DNA of 23,677 nucleotides, taken from contig JAFXMP010000189.1 of the NCBI GenBank assembly GCA_017530275.1, forward strand, positions 1 to 23,677, written 5' to 3'. A model generated the notes under the pieces. The model had not been told where the DNA came from, did no database searches, and saw nothing but the letters and a program-made list of their open reading frames with translations. This stretch comes from Clostridia bacterium (GTDB lineage: Bacteria > Bacillota_A > Clostridia > Christensenellales > Aristaeellaceae). Below are positions 6,508 through 13,045 of the stretch, one piece after another. The first letter of the stretch is position 1. Each line of letters begins with the position of its first letter. Position numbers and translations under genes: made by a program.

Positions 6508-7956
6508 ATGATACGCAAGAATCAGGAATTCCTGAACCGGCTTAATCAATTGGGAGATATTCTTCTGGTCATCGGCTGTTACGCGTTTGCCTCCTGGTTC
6601 TGGCTTGTGGCAAAGGAAGGCGACGCTACTAACATGGCTATGATCAGCGGAAAATCATTGCTGATCTCCCTGGTCTATGCGTCCGCGCAGTCGGTTCTCT
6701 TTATGTTTTTAGGGTTTTACAGTACAACGCGCACCAAGCGCATGTCCTGGAAACTTGGTATTATTGCCTTTGGAACAACGGCTACTGTACTGTCTTCCAC
6801 TTTTCTTTTGTATTTATTTCGCCTGCATGATTTTTCCCGCGGCGTGCTGTTTATTTTCTATGGATCGACACTGACGCTGCTCAGCTTGAAATACTTCCTG
6901 ATGGAGTTCATGCTCCGGGAACTGCGCAAGCGCGGTTACAACATCAAGCATGAGGTTGTGATCGGGACAGGAAAAGTAGCCCAGTATTATTCGGCAAGTG
7001 TGAAAAGCGAGCAGGAATTGGGGCTGAATATTATTGGCTTTATTGGTCCCAGAAACATCATGCGGCCGTTGGGCGGCTATGAAAAGCTGGATCAGGTCCT
7101 TGCCAGATTGGATGTTGATGAAGTGATCATCGCGCTTGAACCGGAAGAGTATGGGAAGATTCGGGACATGATTGCCGCCTGTGATAAAAACGGCGTCAAG
7201 TATTACATTCTCCCGTTCTATAACGACATAATCCCTGAGCATCCCGCAATAGAAAACGTGGGCGGCTGCAAGCTCATCAACATGCGTTCGAACCGGCTGG
7301 AAATCGTCGGCTGGGGACTGCTGAAAAGAACGTTTGACATTGTGGTAAGCCTGCTTGGATTGGTGATCCTAAGCCCCCTTATGGCGTTTGTAGCGATTGG
7401 GGTCAAGCTCTCCAGTCCTGGCCCCATATTATTCAAACAGATGCGGATCGGCTATAAGCGCCAGTCCTTCACCATGCTGAAGTTTCGCAGTATGCGGATC
7501 AATGATGAGGAGAATACGGCATGGTCGAAAAAGATGGATAATCGAAGGACATGGTTTGGAAGCTTCATCCGCCGCTGCAGTATCGATGAATTTCCGCAGT
7601 TCATAAACGTATTAAGGGGCGATATGAGCCTGGTAGGACCACGGCCAGAGCTGCCCTTCTTTGTGGAGCAGTTCAAAGAAAAGATCCCTTTGTACATGGT
7701 CAAACATCAGGTCAAGCCCGGCATTACCGGTTGGGCGCAGGTCAATGGCCTGCGGGGAGATACCAATATTGAGGAACGGGTGAAATACGATCTTTGGTAC
7801 ATTGAGAATTGGTCGGTTGGATTGGACTTGAAGATTATCTTCAAAACGGTTTTCGGGGGTATGATGAACAAGGAGGCCCCGATTGACCGCAAGCATCCGC
7901 GCCAGTCCGCATCCGAAGAACACCAGGAGGAAAAGGAACGATCCGCTGCGCAGTGA
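6508..7956 (+). CDS. Exopolysaccharide polyprenyl-phosphate sugar-1-phosphate transferase (WcaJ/WbaP type)
   Basis: 482 residues. Enzymes of this family move a sugar-1-phosphate, often glucose or galactose, from a UDP-sugar to undecaprenyl phosphate at the inner membrane face, starting capsule or exopolysaccharide repeat units. Four hydrophobic segments occupy about residues 16-135, followed by a Rossmann-like domain beginning VVIGTGKVAQYY (150-161). The catalytic module follows: KRTFDIVVSLLGLVILSP (273-290, re-entrant helix), SSPGPILFKQMRIG, SIDEFPQFINVLRGDMS with Asp360-Glu361, VGPRPE (376-381) and KPGITGWAQVNGLRGDT. Length is normal. ATG 6508 has GGGAGAGG about 14 bases upstream, a rather long gap. 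No other polysaccharide gene is adjacent. The donor sugar cannot be told from sequence. Confidence 0.9.
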   Translation: MIRKNQEFLNRLNQLGDILLVIGCYAFASWFWLVAKEGDATNMAMISGKSLLISLVYASAQSVLFMFLGFYSTTRTKRMSWKLGIIAFGTTATVLSSTFLLYLFRLHDFSRGVLFIFYGSTLTLLSLKYFLMEFMLRELRKRGYNIKHEVVIGTGKVAQYYSASVKSEQELGLNIIGFIGPRNIMRPLGGYEKLDQVLARLDVDEVIIALEPEEYGKIRDMIAACDKNGVKYYILPFYNDIIPEHPAIENVGGCKLINMRSNRLEIVGWGLLKRTFDIVVSLLGLVILSPLMAFVAIGVKLSSPGPILFKQMRIGYKRQSFTMLKFRSMRINDEENTAWSKKMDNRRTWFGSFIRRCSIDEFPQFINVLRGDMSLVGPRPELPFFVEQFKEKIPLYMVKHQVKPGITGWAQVNGLRGDTNIEERVKYDLWYIENWSVGLDLKIIFKTVFGGMMNKEAPIDRKHPRQSASEEHQEEKERSAAQ

Positions 7957-8061
7957 TCTTCCCAATGCTGAACGCGGGGTTGGTTTTAGAAAAGCCTCTG
8001 CATCCGATGATGGAGCAGTCTCAAAACAGGCGCATTTACCAGTTTAACAGGAAAGACATAT

Positions 8062-8106
8062 AAAAAGCACAGAATACCACCGGACCGGCAGGATTCTGTG
8101 CTTTTT
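8062..8106. terminator. Strong bidirectional terminator between convergent genes
   Basis: AAAAAGCACAGAAT (8062-8075) is the exact inverse of ATTCTGTGCTTTTT (8093-8106), a 14-bp perfect stem with A and T tracts on both sides. It can end both the plus-strand sugar transferase and the minus-strand VOC operon. Confidence 0.92.
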
Positions 8107-8161
8107 CGTGTTGAAGAACGTGCTTTGATCTAACCTCTTTAGGCGGCGCCGGAATGCGTGG

Positions 8162-8545
8162 TTATTCATGCAGCTCCAGCGGCAGTCCATCCGGATCGAA
8201 AAAGAAGGTCATTTTTTTGCCCGTAAATGTGTCTGTGCGGATGGGCTCGCAGGGGATACCCTTTTCTGCCAGTTCCACCACGGTCTTTTCCACATCGTCC
8301 ACGTGAAATGCCAAATGGCGCAGACCGCAGGCTTCGGGCCGGTTCACCCGCCGGGGCGGTTTTTTCACGCCGAAGATTTCCAGTTCCGTTTCATCATTCA
8401 GGCGCAGGTCCAGCTTCCAATCGTCCCGTTCCGGGCGGTAGTTTTCCCGGATGATAGGAAAGCCCAGCTTATTGACGTAAAAATCCTTGGACACAGCGTA
8501 ATCGGAAACGATGATCGCCACATGATGGATGCGGGACAGGTTCAT
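8162..8545 (-). CDS. VOC-family (glyoxalase-like) protein, YaeR/GloA2 type
   Basis: 127 residues, one vicinal-oxygen-chelate unit. RIHHVAIIVSDYAVSKDFYV opens the first beta-alpha-beta half, with a His at the metal position. LELEIFGV-type sequence (TELEIFG) gives the central Glu, LRHLAFHVDDVEKTV starts the second half with another His, and FFFDPDGLPLELHE closes with the final Glu. This set of two His and two Glu fits a divalent-metal lyase or dioxygenase fold. The substrate is unknown; the YaeR-like group is uncharacterised. It is the last gene of a three-gene operon, 10 bases after the GyrI-like gene, with GAGG before its ATG. The strong terminator at 8062-8106 follows. Confidence 0.85.
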   Translation of the reverse strand: MNLSRIHHVAIIVSDYAVSKDFYVNKLGFPIIRENYRPERDDWKLDLRLNDETELEIFGVKKPPRRVNRPEACGLRHLAFHVDDVEKTVVELAEKGIPCEPIRTDTFTGKKMTFFFDPDGLPLELHE

Positions 8546-8555
8546 GACGCACGCC

Positions 8556-9017
8556 TCATTTCAGCCTTTTGATGGGAAAATACAGGTAACTTTTGCCCGT
8601 CAGCAAATCGGTCTGGTCAAACGCCGCTCCGGCCAGCGGCAAACCCTGCTCTTTCAAATAAGTCAGTCCTTCCTGAAAGGGATAACTGTCCTCGCACGCG
8701 ATGCGGATGTATTCCGCGGCAGGGGCCGTCCAAACCGTCCAGCCTTCCGCCGCCGCATCGGGACGGCATTCCACGCCCGCCAGGTATAAGCCCTTGGTGA
8801 AACCGTCCTCCCAAGGCAGAAACTGCCGGGAAAAATCGCTCATCAGGCCCCAGCAGGCGGCGGGCCGACTGTTCACCGCAATGGCGAAGGGCTGCACCTC
8901 CGCAAAATGCGCGTTAGCCTCGGCCCAAAGCCGCTGCACAAAGCCTTCTCCGTCCGCCGTGCTGCCTTCCTTGCCGATGACAGTGAAAGCGGGCTTGGAA
9001 ATCCTTTCGATTTGCAT
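8556..9017 (-). CDS. GyrI-like small-molecule-binding domain protein
   Basis: 153 residues without a DNA-binding part. It starts MQIERISKPAFTVIGKEGST and continues with GFVQRLWAEANAHF, later GWTVWTAPAAEYIRIACED, then FPIKR at the end. That is the layout of stand-alone GyrI-like domains (AraC effector-binding/SOUL-like fold), which bind hydrophobic small molecules or hydrolyse cyclopropanoid toxins in some members. AAGGAG sits 7 bases before ATG 9017 and overlaps the stop of the preceding gene, so the two are translationally linked. The ligand is unknown. Pairing with a VOC protein and a solute-binding protein hints at small-molecule uptake or detoxification, but this is only inference. Confidence 0.75.
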   Translation of the reverse strand: MQIERISKPAFTVIGKEGSTADGEGFVQRLWAEANAHFAEVQPFAIAVNSRPAACWGLMSDFSRQFLPWEDGFTKGLYLAGVECRPDAAAEGWTVWTAPAAEYIRIACEDSYPFQEGLTYLKEQGLPLAGAAFDQTDLLTGKSYLYFPIKRLK

Positions 9018-9029
9018 GGAGCGTTCTCC

Positions 9030-9821
9030 TTACAGTGGGTTCGTCAGGTCAGCGCCAAAATACTTCTGAGAGAGGCCGGCCAAAGTGCCGTCCTCACGAA
9101 TCTGAGCCAGGATTTCATTGATGGCGGCCAAGAGAGATGCGCTGTCTTCACCCTTGCGAATGGGATAGCACACCGGGTCGCCGGGGGCGGTGTAAACGAT
9201 CTTGATGTTGGCGTCGGGATGCTCGCTCAGGTAATCCTCCACAGAACCCTTGGCGTTGATGGTGGCGTCCGCCCGGCCCTGGAGCACCATAGCGATGGTT
9301 TCGCCCAGGGTGTCCACATAGGTGACGGACGCGCCTGCCTGTTCCGCCCGCTGAGCGTAAGTGGAGTTGGGGGAATTGGTAGTGGTTTTGCCCTTCAGGT
9401 CCTCAAAGGAATGAATGGCATCGTTGTCTCCGCGCACCACCAGCACGATTTCAGTATACACATAGGGATCGGAGAAAGCGTATTTTTCCGCCCGTTCCTC
9501 GGTATAGTCCACGCCGTTGCAGGCAATGTCGAACACGCCGGTGTCCACGCCCGCTAAAATGGCGTCCCAGGCTACTTCCCGGTAAGCGGGCTCCACGCCC
9601 AGGCCCGCCGCCAGCAGCGCGCCGATTTCCACGTCAAAGCCGGTGAGCACGTCGTTTTCATCATGATAGGTCCAGGGGCTCCAGTTGCCTTCGGTGGCGA
9701 TGATCAGGGAGCCGCGTTCCCGAATGCGGGCCAGCAGATCCTTTTCTCCGGCTTCGGACAGGGCAACAACGGAAACAGCGGTCAAAAGCAGGGCGAGTGT
9801 CCATGCAATCAGTTTTTTCAC
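9030..9821 (-). CDS. Amino-acid ABC-type solute-binding protein (SBP_bac_3), secreted, without lipobox
   Basis: About 263 residues. The AAGGAGG site abuts ATG 9830 with no spacing, but GTG 9821-9819 (fourth codon, then AAAAAA) lies 9 bases after it, so I favour the GTG start. A signal peptide KKLIAWTLALLLTAVSVVAL ends near ALSEA. No Cys follows, so it would be released rather than lipid-anchored, which is unusual for a Gram-positive binding protein. Family motifs: GSLIIATEGNWSPWTYHDEN, LTGFDVEIGALLAAGLG, FDIACNGVDYTEERAEKYAF, and REDGTLAGLSQKYFG at the end. It likely binds polar amino acids. No permease or ATPase gene is near, so it is an orphan subunit. First gene of the operon with the GyrI-like and VOC genes. 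Confidence 0.88.
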   Translation of the reverse strand: MKKLIAWTLALLLTAVSVVALSEAGEKDLLARIRERGSLIIATEGNWSPWTYHDENDVLTGFDVEIGALLAAGLGVEPAYREVAWDAILAGVDTGVFDIACNGVDYTEERAEKYAFSDPYVYTEIVLVVRGDNDAIHSFEDLKGKTTTNSPNSTYAQRAEQAGASVTYVDTLGETIAMVLQGRADATINAKGSVEDYLSEHPDANIKIVYTAPGDPVCYPIRKGEDSASLLAAINEILAQIREDGTLAGLSQKYFGADLTNPL

Positions 9822-9852
9822 GGGTTTCATCCTCCTTCATTCATTCGATTTC

Positions 9853-9881
9853 ATTATAAAGGCGCTTCCGCCGCCCGTCAA
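9853..9881 (-). promoter_or_regulatory. Promoter of the solute-binding protein operon
   Basis: On the minus strand TTGACG (9881-9876), 17 bases, then perfect TATAAT (9858-9853). Eleven of twelve positions match. RNA would start near 9846, roughly 25 bases before the start codon. Confidence 0.75.
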
Positions 9882-10038
9882 GCGGCAATCCAATCTCCCA
9901 TCCGGGGCAAAATAATCTTATCACAGATGATTCAGCCCGGTCAATGGGATGAATGATAAAATTTGTATAAACTGATAAAATATGTAAATGATGAAAAAAC
10001 ACTGCGCGTATTCTCATGGATTTCTCATTTTCCTTTTC

Positions 10039-10066
10039 TTGTATTCTCAGGAATCCGTGCTACAAT
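10039..10066 (+). promoter_or_regulatory. Promoter of the pspC-domain/yccF pair
   Basis: TTGTAT (10039-10044), 16 bases, TACAAT (10061-10066). RNA would start near 10073, 38 bases before ATG 10111. Confidence 0.6.
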
Positions 10067-10110
10067 ATGCGCGTAACCGGGAAACAAGGAACAAGAGGGA
10101 GGAAACGACA

Positions 10111-10302
10111 ATGGAGAAAAAGCTTTACAAGAGCAGGAACAATAAAATGGTGGCCGGCGTGTGCGGCGGCATCGGCGAATATTTCAACATCGACCCCACC
10201 CTGGTACGTCTGGGCTTCGTAGCCCTGTCCTTCCTGGCGGGCGGCGGACTGCTGGTTTACATCTTAGCTGCCATCATCATTCCGCAAAGGACGGATGACT
10301 GA
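10111..10302 (+). CDS. PspC-domain small membrane protein
   Basis: 63 residues, almost entirely one PspC domain: KKLYKSRNNKMVAGVCGGIG, then EYFNIDPTLVRLGFVALSF, then one hydrophobic helix ending in AAIIIPQR. PspC-domain proteins sit in the cytoplasmic membrane and take part in envelope-stress responses. This minimal form lacks extra domains, so its role is open. ATG 10111 follows GAGGGAGG with suitable spacing; a longer upstream extension of the frame overlaps the promoter and is rejected. Its stop overlaps or touches the start of the YccF gene, so the two are translationally coupled. Confidence 0.88.
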   Translation: MEKKLYKSRNNKMVAGVCGGIGEYFNIDPTLVRLGFVALSFLAGGGLLVYILAAIIIPQRTDD

Positions 10303-10303
10303 T

Positions 10304-10666
10304 ATGTTCAGTTTGGCGGGAAATCTGGTGTGGCTGCTGTGCGGCGGATTGATCAGCAGCCTTTGCTGGTTCATTGCCGGGCTGCTCTGGTGCGTTACCG
10401 TTGTGGGCATCCCCATCGGGGTGCAATGCTTTAAGTTTGCCCAGCTTTCCCTGATGCCCTTTGGAAAAGATGTGGTATACGAAGGGGGAGCAGTATCCTT
10501 TCTGGTGAATGTAGTTTGGTTTTTCATATCGGGGATCGAGCTGGCGCTGGTACACTTCATCCTGGGCGTGCTGTTGAGCGTCACCATCATCGGCATTCCC
10601 TTTGGCAAACAGTTTTTCAAGTTTGCCAAGCTGTCTCTGGCTCCCTTTGGCGCGCATGTGGTTTAG
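10304..10666 (+). CDS. YccF-domain inner membrane protein
   Basis: 120 residues built from two similar halves, each a hydrophobic helix followed by a conserved signature: VTVVGIPIGVQCFKFAQLSL with MPFG, then VTIIGIPFGKQFFKFAKLSL with APFG. This duplication is the mark of YccF-domain proteins, membrane proteins of unknown function. ATG 10304 matches the usual family start (short residue run then GNLVWLL); an in-frame ATG 10295 overlaps the upstream stop and is nearer AAAGGA (10286-10291), so either is possible. Coupling with PspC suggests an envelope role. A MITE-like inverted repeat begins four bases after the stop. Confidence 0.88.
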   Translation: MFSLAGNLVWLLCGGLISSLCWFIAGLLWCVTVVGIPIGVQCFKFAQLSLMPFGKDVVYEGGAVSFLVNVVWFFISGIELALVHFILGVLLSVTIIGIPFGKQFFKFAKLSLAPFGAHVV

Positions 10667-10670
10667 AGAA

Positions 10671-10851
10671 GGGTTTGGTCGAAACGCTAAAAGAACACTT
10701 TATGTTACAAAAGAGTGGAGAGTGGAGAGTTGAGAGTTAAGATTTATATAGTCGGTTCAAGATGACCCCCATCGTTTTATCAAAATTCATCTCAACTCTC
10801 AACGCTTAACTCTCAACTCTCATTCTGATATAAAGTGCTCTTTGCGAACCC
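10671..10851. repeat. MITE-like element with long imperfect terminal inverted repeats
   Basis: The two ends are inverse copies. Left: GGGTTT, then ACACTTTAT and GAGAGTTGAGAGTTAAG (to 10741). Right, read on the minus strand from 10851: GGGTTCGC, then GCACTTTAT and GAGAGTTGAGAGTTAAG (to 10805). Each arm is about 45-70 bases with small gaps, around a unique centre of about 60 bases. Repeated GAGAGT units occur in both arms. It contains no gene. Size and form fit a miniature inverted-repeat element or repeated intergenic hairpin; no target duplication is evident. It may also act as the end of the yccF transcript. Confidence 0.7.
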
Positions 10852-10877
10852 ACTGTACATAACCGTGTTGTCCACAG

Positions 10878-10905
10878 AAACCGGCTCCAAGCGGGCTGGT
10901 TTTTT
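10878..10905 (+). terminator. Rho-independent terminator after the MITE-like element
   Basis: AAACCGGC (10878-10885) pairs with GCTGGTTT (10895-10902) with one G-T pair, followed by a T run to 10905. It probably ends the PspC/YccF transcript if the MITE does not. Confidence 0.65.
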
Positions 10906-11010
10906 CTTGCGATAAAAAATGCGGGAAAAGCAGCGCAAGGCGGAAAAATGTGGTAAAATAAAAACGATGAAAAATATAGTTCCATCTTTGCTTTGGAAAG
11001 GAAGATCGCC

Positions 11011-12927
11011 ATGCATTCTGATTTATCCGCAGTTCTGCCGGATGGGAACGCTTTTGCCTTCTGGGAAAAGGAAACGCCGCCTCTGGAAACTTTGTTCGTG
11101 GACGGACAGAATCCCCTTGCTTCCGACGATAACGACGGCAGTGCCGCCCATCCCTTCAAAACCATCCAGCGGGCGGCTGATCTGGCTAAGCCCGGCGACC
11201 TGGTACGGGTTCATGCCGGGCTGTACCGGGAAGCGGTGCATCCCCGCCGGGGCGGGGAAGGGCCGGAGCGCATGATCCGCTATGAAGCCTTCGGCGACGG
11301 CCCGGTGATCATCCGCGCTTCGGAGGAGGTGCGTGATTTCGCACCCAGTACCGGCTGGCGGCTGGGAGGGTTTGGCCCCCAGGAAGATCAGCCAAACGTG
11401 CGCATCTGGACCCATCGGCTGGACCCCGATATGTTCCGGGGCTATAATCCCTTCTGCGCCGTGAACATCCTGCACGACCGCCTGTTCATCGAGTATGACA
11501 AAACGGATATGACGCCTTACCTGAACCGCCGGGGCTGCGTTTTCTGCGACGGAAAGCCCTTAAAGCAGGTGGCGCTGTATCGGAATATGGGGGAAGAGGA
11601 TAACACCTACTGGGTGGAGCACAACGGCCAGACGATACACTTCCGTCTGACGAGAGACGAGGACCCCAAAGAGCACTTGATCGAAATCACGGTGCGGGAA
11701 CAGTGCTTTGCTCCGGAAGAGCCCTTCGTTTCTTACATCAAGGTAAAGGGCTTTGTGTGCGAGCACGCCGCCACCGGCGCGCCTGTGCCCCAGCGGGGAG
11801 CCATTTCCGCCTATCGGGGCCACCATTGGGTGATCGAGGACTGCGAAGTGAACTGGTCCAACGGCGTAGCCATGGACGTGGGCAACGAATGCTGGCATCA
11901 CGAGCGTACGCCCGGCGAAATCATCGGTCATTCCGTGATCCGGGGCTGCACCATCCGGGACGCGGGGGTGTGCGGCATCGCGGGGCTGTTTGCGGAGGAA
12001 ATGCTCATTGAGGACAACGTGATCGAGGGCACCGGCTGGCAGAAAATGGAGCTGAGCTGGGAGGCCGGGGCCATCAAACTGCACAACAGCGTGAACGCCC
12101 TGATCCGGCGCAACGTGTTCAAAAATACCCTGCGGGCGGATCATCTATGGCTGGACTGCGGCAACGAAAACAACCGCATCACCGGCAATCTGTTCCTGAA
12201 TGGCATTGAACAGCGGGAGGCCATCTTCATCGAGTGCACCCGGGACGGGGTGAACCTGATCGACAACAACATCATTTGGAACGTGGAGGGCCGCTTCGAC
12301 CCAAAGAGAATCCCAGCGGAGCCCGGTTCCTCCGGCTGGTACAAGCTGCGTGAAAACGACGTTGTGAACGGTTACGCTGTCTACGCCGAAGGCACGGACC
12401 AGCTGCATATTTCCCACAATCTGATTGGCCGATGCCGCTATGGCGGCTATTATGCCAAGCCCGTTTCTTTCCGCTTTGCCGGCCTGGACCGTGGTGGCAC
12501 CTCCCGCAAAGCGGTGATCACCAACAATATTTTCTATGACTGCGGCGAGGCGGCGATCTGCTTTCCTACTGCCGATAACCAGGCGGAGGGCAATTTGTAT
12601 GTGAAAATGCAGGGCGGCTACCTTCGGGTGATGTATCCCGAGCCGGAAAACTGCCTGAATCTGCCCGCCTGGCGGGAGTTTTACGGTTTTGATTTGACTG
12701 GGCAGAACGCTTGGCTGGATATGGCGCTGGAGGGTGAAAGGTTTACCCTGACGAAATGCGCCAAGCCGCCCTTTGGTTTGCCCGGGCAGTTGAGCCGCCT
12801 ACACTTGATCCTTTCTCCCGAAGATATTCAGCCCGTGGCTCCCGATCCGCTGGTTTCCTGCGATCATACCGGCTCGCCGCACTCCGAAGGGCCTGTGCTG
12901 CCGGGACCGTACAGCACTTACGAGTAA
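11011..12927 (+). CDS. Right-handed parallel beta-helix repeat protein, probable polysaccharide-active enzyme
   Basis: 638 residues. ATG 11011 follows AAAGGAAG by 7 bases. The start LFVDGQNPLASDDNDGSAAH, followed by PFKTIQRAADLAKPGDLVRV and HAGLYRE, is the typical entry of pectate-lyase-like beta-helix proteins (DUF1565 type). From about residue 250 come repeated turns such as WVIEDCEVNWSNGVAM, HSVIRGCTIRDAGVCGIAG, MLIEDNVIEGTG, ALIRRNVFKNT and NRITGNLFLNG, each one helix rung. There is no signal peptide, so it may act on imported oligosaccharides inside the cell. The fold resembles glycoside hydrolase and lyase families with this helix, including GH141-like proteins, but I cannot name catalytic residues or substrate. 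It stands alone between two terminators. Confidence 0.8.
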   Translation: MHSDLSAVLPDGNAFAFWEKETPPLETLFVDGQNPLASDDNDGSAAHPFKTIQRAADLAKPGDLVRVHAGLYREAVHPRRGGEGPERMIRYEAFGDGPVIIRASEEVRDFAPSTGWRLGGFGPQEDQPNVRIWTHRLDPDMFRGYNPFCAVNILHDRLFIEYDKTDMTPYLNRRGCVFCDGKPLKQVALYRNMGEEDNTYWVEHNGQTIHFRLTRDEDPKEHLIEITVREQCFAPEEPFVSYIKVKGFVCEHAATGAPVPQRGAISAYRGHHWVIEDCEVNWSNGVAMDVGNECWHHERTPGEIIGHSVIRGCTIRDAGVCGIAGLFAEEMLIEDNVIEGTGWQKMELSWEAGAIKLHNSVNALIRRNVFKNTLRADHLWLDCGNENNRITGNLFLNGIEQREAIFIECTRDGVNLIDNNIIWNVEGRFDPKRIPAEPGSSGWYKLRENDVVNGYAVYAEGTDQLHISHNLIGRCRYGGYYAKPVSFRFAGLDRGGTSRKAVITNNIFYDCGEAAICFPTADNQAEGNLYVKMQGGYLRVMYPEPENCLNLPAWREFYGFDLTGQNAWLDMALEGERFTLTKCAKPPFGLPGQLSRLHLILSPEDIQPVAPDPLVSCDHTGSPHSEGPVLPGPYSTYE

Positions 12928-12944
12928 ACATTGGAGCATAACGC

Positions 12945-12974
12945 AAAAGCGCCCGGAGCAATCCGAGCGCTTTT
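12945..12974. terminator. Bidirectional terminator between beta-helix gene and ribonuclease J gene
   Basis: AAAAGCGC (12945-12952) pairs with GCGCTTTT (12967-12974), with CGGA/TCCG inside. A and T tracts on both sides let it serve both convergent genes. Confidence 0.88.
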
Positions 12975-13045
12975 GTATGAAAATCTGTCCAGATCCGTTC
13001 GCCGCAAACACGATCCTCTCGATACGAACAGCGGCCTTAGGCGGG

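Noticed and set aside
10711..10825. GAGAGT repeats as a CRISPR array
   Set aside because: Units are 7-10 bases, partly adjacent and arranged as inverted arms, with no regular spacers.
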